The notes beneath the pieces are model-generated. The model saw only the letters and a program-made list of their open reading frames with translations. It did no database searches and had not been told where the DNA came from. Below, piece by piece: positions 1 through 7,203 of a stretch of 35,832 nucleotides of DNA. The first letter of the stretch is position 1. The number at the start of each line of letters is the position of its first letter. The stretch is from Planctomycetota bacterium (GTDB lineage: Bacteria; Planctomycetota; UBA1135; UBA2386). The stretch lies in the NCBI GenBank assembly GCA_016794485.1, contig JAEUHV010000188.1, positions 1-35,832 of the forward strand, read 5' to 3'. Made by a program: the position numbers and the translations under genes.

Positions 1-410
1 CGGCGGCGCGGGCCGCCAACATCCACGATTTCATCGTGTCGTTGCCGAATGGCTACGACACCGTCGTCGGCGAACGCGGCAGCAACTTGTCCGGGGGGCA
101 GCAGCAGCGCCTTGCGATCGCGCGCGCGATCGTCCGCGACCCGGCAATCCTGTTCCTCGACGAAGCTACCTCGGCGCTGGATTCGGAGAACGAACGCCTC
201 GTGCAGCGCGCGCTCGACGGCTTGCGCAAGGGCCGCACCTCGATCGTGATCGCGCATCGCCTGTCGACGATCGTCGGCGCCGACCAGATCGTGGTACTGG
301 AAAAGGGCCGGGTCGTCGAACGAGGCACGCATGCCGAACTGTTCGCGCAGAACGGCGTCTACCGGCGCATGTTCGAGGCCTACACGGCGGGTTCAGGCCG
401 GTCCGAGTAG
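1..410 (+). CDS. ABC exporter ATP-binding domain, C-terminal end (partial)
   Basis: The gene enters from the left edge with its reading frame beginning at base 3, so only the last ~135 residues are visible. They are the second half of an ABC nucleotide-binding domain: the signature motif [14 protein letters not shown], Walker [14 protein letters not shown] with the catalytic Glu and D-loop, and the switch His in [10 protein letters not shown]. The stretch ahead of the signature ([23 protein letters not shown]) is typical of MsbA-type exporters in which the membrane and ATPase domains are fused. The protein ends ~35 residues after the H-loop region, as usual for that family. The substrate cannot be read from this part; lipid A/lipid or drug export are both possible. 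Its last 18 bases overlap the end of the convergent ispF. Confidence 0.93.
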   Translation, partial: AARAANIHDFIVSLPNGYDTVVGERGSNLSGGQQQRLAIARAIVRDPAILFLDEATSALDSENERLVQRALDGLRKGRTSIVIAHRLSTIVGADQIVVLEKGRVVERGTHAELFAQNGVYRRMFEAYTAGSGRSE

Positions 411-878
411 CGCCACGACGGTCGCACGCATCGCCTCGCCGCGGCCGATTGCGTCGACCTTCTCGCCGGTCTTGCCCTTGATGTTGACGCGGTCGACGGG
501 CAGCGCGAACAGGTTGGCGAGCGAGGCGCGCATCTCGGAACGGCGCGCCTTCAGTTTCGGTGTTTCGGTCTCGAGCACGCAGTCGAGCGACAGCACCCGC
601 AGCCCCCTGTCCTTGACCAGGAGCATCGTCGCGCGGCAGAAGTCGGCGCTGGGCCGGTCCTTGTTGATGGCGTCGCGATCGGAGAACAACGTGCCGAGGT
701 CGTCCAGTCCGGCCGCACCCAGCACTGCGTCGCAGGCGGCGTGGAGCACTGCATCGCCGTCACTGTGGCCGAGAGGGCCGGCGTCGGCGTCGAACCGCAC
801 TCCCGCGACCATGCACGGTCGTCCGGGTGCCAGGCGATGCACGTCGATGCCGAGCCCGATGCGCGGAAGGTCGTTCAT
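393..878 (-). CDS. ispF: 2-C-methyl-D-erythritol 2,4-cyclodiphosphate synthase
   Basis: IspF converts CDP-methylerythritol 2-phosphate to the cyclodiphosphate in the non-mevalonate isoprenoid pathway, in the cytoplasm. The 161-residue product has the full family length. Zinc ligands sit in GIDVHRL (residues 9-15) and in [20 protein letters not shown] (37-56). The later motifs ETETPKLK and the C-terminal INIKGKT-type signature ([19 protein letters not shown]) are intact. The start ATG overlaps the ispD stop codon as ATGA, so the two consecutive pathway enzymes are translationally coupled rather than fused as in some proteobacteria. The 3' end overlaps the convergent ABC exporter gene by 18 bases. 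Confidence 0.97.
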   Translation of the reverse strand: MNDLPRIGLGIDVHRLAPGRPCMVAGVRFDADAGPLGHSDGDAVLHAACDAVLGAAGLDDLGTLFSDRDAINKDRPSADFCRATMLLVKDRGLRVLSLDCVLETETPKLKARRSEMRASLANLFALPVDRVNIKGKTGEKVDAIGRGEAMRATVVALLGPA

Positions 879-1582
879 GCGAGGTTCGCGGCCTGGATGG
901 CGTGCGCCAGCGGCAGGTCGTCCGGGTGGGTGATCTTCAGGTTGGTCGGTGAACCGCGCACCACCGCCACCGCTTCGCCGAGGTGTTCGACCAGGGACAC
1001 GTCGTCGGTCCCGACGAAGCCAGTGTGCTGGGCGTGCTGCACGGCCCGCACCAGCAGGTCGCGCCGGATCACCTGTGGCGTCTGGGCCTGCCACACGTCG
1101 GTGCGGTCGAGGGTCGCGGCGACCCTGCTGCCGCTCACTTTCTTCAGCGTGTCGGGCGTGGGCAACGCGAGCAGGGCGGCGCCGGTGCGTGCGGCGGCGA
1201 GGATGCAGTCGCGGGTCGCCGCGATCGGCAGCAAGGCTCGCGCGACGTCGTGCACCAGCACCAGGTCGACGTTCGGGTGGCACGCGGCCAGTCCGTTCGC
1301 CATCGATTGCTGGCGGGTGGCGCCGCCGTCGACGAGCTGGAACGGCACCGCGCCGAGCACCGCACGCAGCTGCGGCAACGCCTCCTCGACGTAGGTCGAC
1401 CGGTCGTCGGCGTGCACCAACACGAGCACTTCGGCTTGCGCGTCCGCCGGCAGGGCTGCCATGAGCCGCTCCGTGCTGGCGACCAGCAGCGAACGGCCGT
1501 CGAGCTGCAGCCAGGCCTTCGGCACCGGCCCGCCAAAACGTGAGCCGCGCCCGGCGGCGAGCAGCAGCATGGCGATCTTCAC
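875..1582 (-). CDS. ispD: 2-C-methyl-D-erythritol 4-phosphate cytidylyltransferase
   Basis: IspD transfers CMP from CTP to methylerythritol 4-phosphate, two steps before IspF in the same pathway. The ~235-residue product starts with the nucleotide-binding loop LLLAAGRGSRFGG followed by the PK of 'VPKAWLQLDG'. It has VDGGATRQQSMANGL (usually 'GG..R..SV..GL'), VHDVARALL (usually VHDAARP) and the late TDDVSLVEHLG and KITHPDDL motifs, so it looks functional. I chose GTG at 1582, which gives VKIAMLLLAAG; ATG at 1570 would leave almost nothing before the loop. Only 25 bases separate this start from the divergent ruvC start. The stop overlaps the ispF start. Confidence 0.95.
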   Translation of the reverse strand: MKIAMLLLAAGRGSRFGGPVPKAWLQLDGRSLLVASTERLMAALPADAQAEVLVLVHADDRSTYVEEALPQLRAVLGAVPFQLVDGGATRQQSMANGLAACHPNVDLVLVHDVARALLPIAATRDCILAAARTGAALLALPTPDTLKKVSGSRVAATLDRTDVWQAQTPQVIRRDLLVRAVQHAQHTGFVGTDDVSLVEHLGEAVAVVRGSPTNLKITHPDDLPLAHAIQAANLA

Positions 1583-1607
1583 GGGTCGAGACCTTACACT
1601 CGGTACC

Positions 1608-2219
1608 GTGGCGGTGGTTCGGATTCTGGGCATCGACCCGGGCACGCTCGTCGTCGGTTTCGGCTGTCTCGAGATCGGCCTCGACGGGGCACGGTCGCGG
1701 GATGGCAACGCCCCGATGGCGCTGCGCGCGAGCAACGTCGTGCGCAGCGGCCCGGCGAACGTGGGGCCGGTGCGGCTCGTCGGCGCCGGAGTGCTGCGCC
1801 TGGGGGGGCGCACGCAGGAACTGCCGGAGCGGCTGTGGTCGCTGGCCGTCCAGTTCCGCGAACTGCTGTCGCGGTTTGCGCCAGCGGAGCTCGCGATCGA
1901 GCAGGCGTTCCACGGCAAGAGCGTGCAGGCGGCGTTGCGCATCGGTGAGGCGCGCGGGGTGGTGCTGGCCGAGGCGGCTGCGGCGCGGCTGTCGGTGCAC
2001 CAGTTCGCCCCGGCGCGGGTGAAGCGGTGCGTGGCCGGGCACGGGGCCGCTGCGAAGGAGTCGGTGGCGGCCATGGTGCGGCAGTTCGTGCGCGTCGAGG
2101 AGCACGTGCTGGCGGCTGACGTCCCAGCGGACGCCACCGACGCGGTCGCGGTCGCGTGGACCAGGCTCGAGGAGCGCCGATCGCCCCTGCTGGCCAGTGA
2201 CCTCGATGGTGCCCGGTAG
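1608..2219 (+). CDS. ruvC: Holliday junction endonuclease RuvC (with insertion)
   Basis: RuvC resolves Holliday junctions together with RuvAB. The catalytic acids are present: Asp10 in LGIDPG, Glu98 in ELAIEQAF, and the Asp pair in ADATDAVAVAW near the C-terminus. The helix after Glu98 (QAALRIGEARGVVLAEAAA) matches the family. The spacing between the first Asp and the Glu is 88 residues against 59 in E. coli RuvC. The extra ~29 residues lie in GLDGARSRDGNAPM through VGPVRLV, and the total is 203 residues rather than ~173. The start is taken as GTG 1608 (GTG 1614 is equally possible). The gene is alone on this strand, divergent from ispDF, and ruvA/ruvB are not in the window. Confidence 0.93.
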   Translation: MAVVRILGIDPGTLVVGFGCLEIGLDGARSRDGNAPMALRASNVVRSGPANVGPVRLVGAGVLRLGGRTQELPERLWSLAVQFRELLSRFAPAELAIEQAFHGKSVQAALRIGEARGVVLAEAAAARLSVHQFAPARVKRCVAGHGAAAKESVAAMVRQFVRVEEHVLAADVPADATDAVAVAWTRLEERRSPLLASDLDGAR

Positions 2220-2238
2220 GTCCGACATTCGAAGATCC

Positions 2239-2279
2239 GCAATCGCAGCATTGCAATCGATGGCGGACCCCCATGTAAT
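2239..2279 (+). promoter_or_regulatory. Candidate sigma-70-type promoter with repeated GCAATCG element
   Basis: The 225-base gap between ruvC and the next gene holds TTGCAA (2251-2256), a 17-base spacer and TGTAAT (2274-2279), matching the consensus hexamers at 4/6 and 5/6. The heptamer GCAATCG occurs twice, at 2239-2245 and 2253-2259, the second copy overlapping the -35. GCAAT/ATTGC at 2239-2243 and 2250-2254 also forms an inverted pair. A start near 2286 would leave a ~160-base leader before the ATG at 2445. The hexamer match is direct; regulator binding is speculation. Confidence 0.4.
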
Positions 2280-2444
2280 GCGGCCTACCGGTTAGTGAGG
2301 CATCCACCCCTTGTACCAACCCACGCGGTTGGCGACGGCGGGCAGCGACCGCCGTTCGTCACGGGCGCGCCCGCATTCGATGCGCTGGCGCCAGGGGCTG
2401 CTTTCTCTCCAAGTCGACCGGTCTGGCCCTGGCGGAGGTTGCCC

Positions 2445-3500
2445 ATGATTCGTGGTCCGGTTTTGCCGCAATCGCGTGAGAGCCTGTGGTCGTTGGTCGC
2501 CGGCCGCCTCGAGTCCATCGAGCAAGGCCTGCACCTCGTGCTCGAATCACTCGACTGCAGTCATGGGCAGCTCGGTGCGATCGATGGTCTTGCGCGGGAT
2601 GCGGCCAACGGTCCCGTGCTGGTCGTCCTGGCGCATGACGGCGATCCGCTCGTCCTCGCGCGCACGCTGGGCGCGCTCGATTTCTTGGCTCGGGTAGGCG
2701 ACGCGCTCGCTGTCGCGATTCCGGAAGCCCAATTCGCGTCGGGCAGTGAGGGGCGCGTGCTGGTGGTCGGCGCCGACCATTCGGCGGCGACGCTCGAGCA
2801 GGTCGGCCGGCAGCCGATGGCCGGACTCCACGTCTGCCGGCTCGAGCCGTTCCGCATCGCCGGGTCGGAGCGGTTTGCCGTGCGTTGGTTGCGTCGCGGA
2901 ACCGAAGGAATGGGGGCGACGGGGCCTTTGGTGATGGCCTCCGCCAGCGCCGTCGAGTTCGCGGCTCCGCCCGCCCTTGCCTCCTTGTGGCAGTCATTGC
3001 GCGAGCTGTGCTTGCGCATCGACGGCAGTGTTCGCATCGACGGGGACCGTTTCCGTCGGCGCATCACCTGGCATGGCCACCCTCTCGCCGAGGTCGTGGT
3101 CGTGGCGGGCAACCTGATTGGAACCTCTGGTGACGGCCGGTCCATCACGCTCGCCACGGCGATGGACCTGCGCACCTTCTCGGACCGGATCCTACGCGTT
3201 TACGCGCAGCGAGCCGGGCTTGCGATCGAACGTCCGGATCCCGTCGCCGCGTCCGAAGCGGCCGAACAGGACACTGCGCCTCGCCACGCAGGAAGCGGAC
3301 GCAACGGAGCCGTTGCCCGCAGCGACAGCCTCCGTTCGGTCGCTGCGGCAGCCCGGCTGTCGCCCGAAGAGTATTCCGCGCTCGGCAGTCCGACCTCGGC
3401 GGTCGGCGGCGAGGCCGAGGGCGCGGCGGTTGCCGACGACGTGGCGAGAATCGTCGCGGCGCAAGAAAGTCCGTGGGCGCCACGCGGGCGAACGGACTGA
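2445..3500 (+). CDS. Protein of unknown function, first gene of the FlhG-like run
   Basis: I do not recognise a named family. The start is ATG 2445 because GGAGG (2434-2438) lies 6 bases upstream; an upstream GTG at 2295 has no such site. The 351-residue product has no signal peptide or membrane helix. Residues ~25-140 read like the core of a PD-(D/E)XK nuclease such as NucS/DUF91 (a strand VLVVLAHDGDP, a helix ARTLGALDFLARV, a strand GRVLVVGAD), but the catalytic ELK is replaced by LAHDG, so it would be inactive. This resemblance is weak and made by eye. The last ~110 residues are Ala/Ser/Glu-rich and probably disordered. It lies 33 bases before the FlhG/MinD-like gene and is probably co-transcribed with it. 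Confidence 0.8.
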   Translation: MIRGPVLPQSRESLWSLVAGRLESIEQGLHLVLESLDCSHGQLGAIDGLARDAANGPVLVVLAHDGDPLVLARTLGALDFLARVGDALAVAIPEAQFASGSEGRVLVVGADHSAATLEQVGRQPMAGLHVCRLEPFRIAGSERFAVRWLRRGTEGMGATGPLVMASASAVEFAAPPALASLWQSLRELCLRIDGSVRIDGDRFRRRITWHGHPLAEVVVVAGNLIGTSGDGRSITLATAMDLRTFSDRILRVYAQRAGLAIERPDPVAASEAAEQDTAPRHAGSGRNGAVARSDSLRSVAAAARLSPEEYSALGSPTSAVGGEAEGAAVADDVARIVAAQESPWAPRGRTD

Positions 3501-3533
3501 TCGACTGCGCGCAAGGGCGCAGGCGGTGCCGAG

Positions 3534-4430
3534 GTGAGCTTGGAACCAGACCTGAACGCCGGACCGCAGGGGCGTGGCTTCCTGCGACGGTGGTTTCGTC
3601 GGGCGAATGCTGTCGAGGTGCACCCCCGGGAGGCGATCGTCGTCGCGTTCGCAAGCGGCAAGGGTGGCACGGGGAAGTCGTTCCTCGCGACCAACACCGC
3701 GATCGCGCTGCATGCGCGCGGTCGACGTGTGGCCTTGGTCGACTGCGACTTCGGCCTGGCCAACGCACACCTCCTGTTCGGTGTCAATCCACGCTACTCG
3801 CTGCAGCATCTACTCGAGGGAGGGGTGCCGGTGCAGCAAGTGCTGACGCGCACACCCTACGGCCCCAACCTCGTGGCCGGCGGCTCGGGCATCGCCAGCC
3901 TGGCGGAACTCGACGCGCGGCACATGCAGTCCCTGGCGCGGGCAATGCACTGGATCGCCGCCAATCACGACATCGTCCTGTTGGACTGCGCAGCCGGGCT
4001 GTCACCGCAGTCGCTGATCATGGTCTTGGCGGCCCAGCACGTGGTCGTGGTCACCAACCCGGAGATCGCCGCACTCACCGATGCCTATGCCTTGATCAAG
4101 TGTCTGTCGCGACAGGTGGGGCACCCGCTCGTTCACCTGGCGGTGAATCGGGTCGGGCAGCCTGGATTGGGCAAGGCGACCTTCGAGCGCCTGGCCGAAG
4201 TTTCGCGTCGTTTCGCAGCCTGTGAAATCCACTACTTGGGCGAGGTGCCAGAGGACCCCCAGGTGACCCATCGTCGGCTGGGACAGCCCCCTCTGCTCTG
4301 CAGCTCTCCGGAATGCACGACGACCAGGACCGTGATGACGATGTGCGAGACCCTGGACCAGCGGGTGGCTGCGACGCGCTCGACGAACGGCGTCGAGGCA
4401 CGCATGCTGGTCCAGATCCGGCGTTGGTGA
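3534..4430 (+). CDS. FlhG/FleN/MinD-like P-loop ATPase
   Basis: This is a 298-residue SIMIBI-class ATPase of the MinD/ParA group. The deviant Walker A FASGKGGTGKSFLATN is at about residues 38-53, followed by VALVDCDFGLANAHLLFGV (switch I Asp), DIVLLDCAAGLSPQSL (Walker B and switch II) and VVTNPEIAALTDAYALIK. 'DFGLANAHLLFG' and 'TNPE..ALTDAYALIK' are characteristic of FlhG/FleN, the flagellar-number regulator, more than of cell-division MinD. The last ~50 residues are unusual, with Cys in LLCSSPECTTTRTVMTMCET, and do not clearly form the MinD amphipathic membrane helix. No flagellar gene is in the window, so the partner is unknown. The start is GTG 3534 without a strong ribosome site; the stop overlaps the next gene. 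Confidence 0.87.
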   Translation: MSLEPDLNAGPQGRGFLRRWFRRANAVEVHPREAIVVAFASGKGGTGKSFLATNTAIALHARGRRVALVDCDFGLANAHLLFGVNPRYSLQHLLEGGVPVQQVLTRTPYGPNLVAGGSGIASLAELDARHMQSLARAMHWIAANHDIVLLDCAAGLSPQSLIMVLAAQHVVVVTNPEIAALTDAYALIKCLSRQVGHPLVHLAVNRVGQPGLGKATFERLAEVSRRFAACEIHYLGEVPEDPQVTHRRLGQPPLLCSSPECTTTRTVMTMCETLDQRVAATRSTNGVEARMLVQIRRW

Positions 4431-4762
4431 AACGACCACCCTTGTTGCTCGAGGTCTGGGCGTACGCAGTCCTGGGGCTGGGGGTTGCTGCGTTCGCGCG
4501 CGGTCTCGGTGTCGGCCGCGCGGGACCAGCGTGCCTGGTGTCCCCGCATCGTGTCGACCTGCAGGCGGCGACCGTCGACGAACTCACGGTGCTGCCGGGC
4601 ATCGGGCGAGCCAGGGCGGAGGCCATCGTGTTGGCGCGGGTTCGGTTCGGGCCGATGCGAAGCCCCGAAGACCTGCGCCGGGTCGAAGGGTTCGGCGAAG
4701 CCACAGTTCGTGCGTTGCAGCCCTGGATCACCTTCGGTGGCGAAGTTCTGGACGGCAGGTGA
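4427..4762 (+). CDS. Membrane-anchored helix-hairpin-helix protein, ComEA-like
   Basis: The 111-residue product has one N-terminal membrane helix (LLLEVWAYAVLGLGVAAFARGL) and then a double helix-hairpin-helix unit: VDLQAATVDELTVLPGIGRARAEAIVLARV and SPEDLRRVEGFGEATVRALQPWITF. This 'N.A...EL..LPGIG...A..I...R' pattern is that of ComEA, which binds incoming double-stranded DNA during transformation, and of related small HhH proteins. The starting GTG overlaps the preceding TGA as GTGA, so it is coupled to the FlhG-like ATPase. A competence role cannot be shown, as no comEC or pilus gene is visible. 'Protein Q' type HhH proteins of unknown role look the same. Confidence 0.85.
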   Translation: MKRPPLLLEVWAYAVLGLGVAAFARGLGVGRAGPACLVSPHRVDLQAATVDELTVLPGIGRARAEAIVLARVRFGPMRSPEDLRRVEGFGEATVRALQPWITFGGEVLDGR

Positions 4763-4813
4763 CGGACGCAGGATCGCCAGCCCGCCGAGTATCGGTTAGG
4801 CTTCACCTGGTTC

Positions 4814-5701
4814 ATGCACACGACCCCCAGCAGCCTGCGCGAAGCCGTTCGCCGTGCTCTGGCCGAGGATCTCGGGCGCGACGATCTCTCCCTGGTTGCC
4901 GACGTGACCAGCAGGCTTGCCTTGCCACCCGGTATGCGTGGCAGGGCTCGCATTTTCGCCAAGGCGGTCGGGGTGATCGCGGGTGTTGCGTGTGCCCAGG
5001 CTGCATTCGCGCTGCTCGATCCGACGGCCAGGGTCGAGCCCCGCCTCCGGGACGGCGAGGCCCTGCGCAAGGGCGACATCGTGCTCGAGGTGGAGGGTGA
5101 CATGCGGGCGCTTCTTGCCGCAGAACGCACCGCGTTGAACTTCCTGCAGCGCCTGTCCGGTGTGGCGACCCTCACCCGCGCCTTCGTCGATGCGATCGTC
5201 GGGACCGGGGCGCGGATCCTCGATACCAGGAAGACCACGCCAGGACTCCGCACCCTGGAGAAGGATGCGGTGGTGGCTGGCGGTGGCATGAACCACCGCA
5301 TCGGGTTGTTCGACCAGGTGTTGCTCAAGGAGAACCACTTCGGATTTGCCCGTCCGCTCACCTACGAAGCAGTGGTGCGCCGTTGCGTGGAGATGCAGTC
5401 CGCTCCCGTGGTCGCCGAAGCCAGGGACCTCGCCGAGGCCGAGGCTGCTGTGCGCGGCGGCGCGTCGGTGGTTTTGCTCGACAACTTCGTACCCGGGGCA
5501 CCGCTGCGTGCCGCCGTCACGGCGGTGCAAGTCGCCGCCCGGGCGACAGGCCGCACCGTCGCCACGGAAGCTTCCGGCGGCGTCGACCTGCAGAACGTGC
5601 GCGCGTTCGCGGAGTCAGGAGTGGACCGGATCTCGATCGGGGCGTTGACTCATTCGGCTCGCGCAGTCGACCTATCCCTCCTGGTCGAAGGTGTTTCCTG
5701 A
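4814..5701 (+). CDS. nadC: Nicotinate-nucleotide pyrophosphorylase (carboxylating)
   Basis: NadC (quinolinate phosphoribosyltransferase) makes nicotinate mononucleotide from quinolinate and PRPP in de novo NAD synthesis. The 295-residue length is normal. Visible signatures are AEDLGRDDLS near the N-terminus, ERTALNFLQRLSGVATLT (~110-127), the substrate-binding DTRKTTPGLRTLEKDAV, GGGMNHRIGLFDQVLLKENH, and the C-terminal barrel motifs VVLLDNF, EASGGV and ISIGALTHSA. Upstream is a 51-base gap after the HhH gene with no convincing promoter. The RsbW-like start lies 1 base after the stop. nadA and nadB are not in the window. Confidence 0.97.
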   Translation: MHTTPSSLREAVRRALAEDLGRDDLSLVADVTSRLALPPGMRGRARIFAKAVGVIAGVACAQAAFALLDPTARVEPRLRDGEALRKGDIVLEVEGDMRALLAAERTALNFLQRLSGVATLTRAFVDAIVGTGARILDTRKTTPGLRTLEKDAVVAGGGMNHRIGLFDQVLLKENHFGFARPLTYEAVVRRCVEMQSAPVVAEARDLAEAEAAVRGGASVVLLDNFVPGAPLRAAVTAVQVAARATGRTVATEASGGVDLQNVRAFAESGVDRISIGALTHSARAVDLSLLVEGVS

Positions 5702-5702
5702 C

Positions 5703-6131
5703 ATGGCCCGTCGACTGACCTTTCCGCCGAAGCCCGGAGTCATCCGCCAACTGCGGGCACAAGTGCGCAAGGTCGCGGTCCTCTTCGGCGCCGAGGAGCG
5801 CATCGGCGACAATCTGGCGTTGGTGGTCGACGAACTCGTCAACAACGCGATCGAACACGGCGTCGGCTACCGCAGTGCCGGGCTCGACCTTGCCGTGCAG
5901 ATCGCCGAGGCTGGTGAACGGTTGCGAATCGAGTTCTTCGACCCGGAGATGCCGTCGAAGACGGTGGATGAAATGGCGTTCTTGTTGGCCCAGTCGGCGA
6001 ATGGAATGCCGTCGCTGGAGAGCGAGCGGGGGCGCGGGTTGTTCCTGCTGACGGTGTACTTGCAGGATCTCGCTGCCGAGCCAGCCCCGAATGGTGGTCT
6101 GCGGCTCGTCGGCCACATTCCGCGGAAGTGA
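5703..6131 (+). CDS. RsbW-like anti-sigma/serine kinase ATPase domain protein
   Basis: The 142-residue product is a lone GHKL ATPase domain of the HATPase_c_2 type: N-box DNLALVVDELVNNAIEHGV (about residues 38-56), G1 box IEFFDPEMPSKT and G2 box ERGRGLFLLTVY. Proteins of this kind bind sigma factors or phosphorylate STAS-domain anti-anti-sigma factors, but no STAS, PP2C phosphatase or sigma gene is adjacent, so the partner must be elsewhere. The start is ATG 5703, one base after the nadC stop, with GAAGG at 5687-5691. An in-frame GTG at 5691 overlapping nadC is an alternative. The stop overlaps the next start. Confidence 0.85.
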   Translation: MARRLTFPPKPGVIRQLRAQVRKVAVLFGAEERIGDNLALVVDELVNNAIEHGVGYRSAGLDLAVQIAEAGERLRIEFFDPEMPSKTVDEMAFLLAQSANGMPSLESERGRGLFLLTVYLQDLAAEPAPNGGLRLVGHIPRK

Positions 6132-6628
6132 CTCAGCGCGGCATGCCTTTGCTCGCCGCGATGGATCGCGTGCTCGCCTGGTGGTGGCGGGTGCCTACCC
6201 TGCTGCGGGCGGCGTTGCCCGTGGGTTGCATGGTTACGTTGTGGTGGTCGTCGTCTCGAGAGCCCGCGCCAGCACCTCCCTCGTGGGGCCGGGCCTTCTT
6301 GCACAACGGTGCCCACGTGGTCGCGTACGCATCCCTTGCGATGTCGTTGCGGATGGTGTTCGCGCTGGAGCCGAGGATCAGTGTGCGGCGCGATGTCGCG
6401 TCGTGGGTGCTTGCACTTGCCTACGGCATCGTCGACGAGTTGCACCAGAGCCATGTACCCGGCCGGGTTTGCTCCGTTAGCGACGTGTTTTCCGATGCTG
6501 CCGGCGCCTGGCTGGGCCTGCTCCTGGTTGCCCATGGCGCCGCGAATGGGCCATCCGGAGTTCGCTTCGCGGCGGCCACCGTCGTCTGTTTCGCCTGTGT
6601 GGCGATGGCCACATTCGGTTCCTGGTAA
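6128..6628 (+). CDS. VanZ-like membrane protein
   Basis: The 166-residue protein has four likely membrane helices and the VanZ-family core: NGAHVVAYASLAMSLRM (about residues 59-75), then YGIVDELHQSHVPGR and SVSDVFSDAAGAWLGLLL. The DELHQ...PGR..S..D..A...G pattern is the family hallmark. VanZ raises teicoplanin resistance in enterococci, but most family members are small membrane proteins of unknown function. Translation probably begins at GTG 6128, overlapping the preceding stop as GTGA; ATG 6143 is a possible alternative. It is the last gene of the plus-strand run starting at 2445. Confidence 0.82.
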   Translation: MTQRGMPLLAAMDRVLAWWWRVPTLLRAALPVGCMVTLWWSSSREPAPAPPSWGRAFLHNGAHVVAYASLAMSLRMVFALEPRISVRRDVASWVLALAYGIVDELHQSHVPGRVCSVSDVFSDAAGAWLGLLLVAHGAANGPSGVRFAAATVVCFACVAMATFGSW

Positions 6629-6640
6629 TACTGCCGTGGG

Positions 6641-6659
6641 GCCGTGACACACGGTGTTT
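6641..6659 (+). terminator. Weak stem-loop after the VanZ-like gene
   Basis: CCGTG (6642-6646), ACA loop, CACGG (6650-6654), extended by a G-U pair and followed by TGTTT. The stem is short and the T-run poor, so this is only a possible terminator for the run 2445-6628. The remainder of the 133-base gap to the next gene shows no clear promoter. Confidence 0.3.
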
Positions 6660-6761
6660 CGATGCCACTGCACTCGTGTTAGCGACGCGTGCAAGTCGTT
6701 TGCCAATCGTAGCCTGGGTTCAGCAACGTCGTGGCACACAGGTTGCGCTGAGGGGCGTGCC

Positions 6762-7166
6762 ATGATGCGATTCCCGCTGTTTCCCGTTGCGGCCGTGCTG
6801 CTGGCCGCTGTTCCGGCTGACGCGCAGATCTCGCTCGAAGCCAAACTCGGTCGCCACCTCCGCGGGTCGATCGTCGTCCAGGACCACGGAGTCGACCACG
6901 GCCCGTCGCGCGGCAGCCGCGGCCACCGCGATTCCCGCCCCTGCCCGCCGCCCGCGCCGCGTGGCCACTGGGAGACCGTGCACGAGCAAGTGCTGGTCCC
7001 AGGCTACTGGAAGGACGAGCATGTGCCGGCTACCTACGGCTGGATCTACAGCTCCTGTGGCCACCGCCACTGGGGCCTGATCGATCGCGGCGGCTGCCGC
7101 CGCGTATGGGTCCCGGACCGTTGGGAGACTCGCTGCCGGCAGGTGTGGGTGCCGGCTTGTCGCTGA
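6762..7166 (+). CDS. Small secreted Cys/Trp-rich protein with internal repeat
   Basis: I do not recognise the family. The 134-residue product begins with a signal peptide (MMRFPLFPVAAVLLAAVPADA, cleavage probably before QISLE). The mature part has a His/Arg/Pro-rich stretch (~40-65) and then a repeated unit: GHWETVHEQVLVPGYW and DRWETRCRQVWVPACR share W-E-T-x4-V-x-V-P. Five cysteines in the C-terminal half could form disulfides. GAGGGG at 6750-6755, 6 bases before ATG 6762, supports the start (a second ATG follows at 6765). It stands between the VanZ-like gene and purB with no evident operon partner. A cell-envelope or surface role is a guess. Confidence 0.75.
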   Translation: MMRFPLFPVAAVLLAAVPADAQISLEAKLGRHLRGSIVVQDHGVDHGPSRGSRGHRDSRPCPPPAPRGHWETVHEQVLVPGYWKDEHVPATYGWIYSSCGHRHWGLIDRGGCRRVWVPDRWETRCRQVWVPACR

Positions 7167-7203
7167 GGTGGCACGCGAGCGGGTGGCCGGATAGGAAGGC
7201 CGC

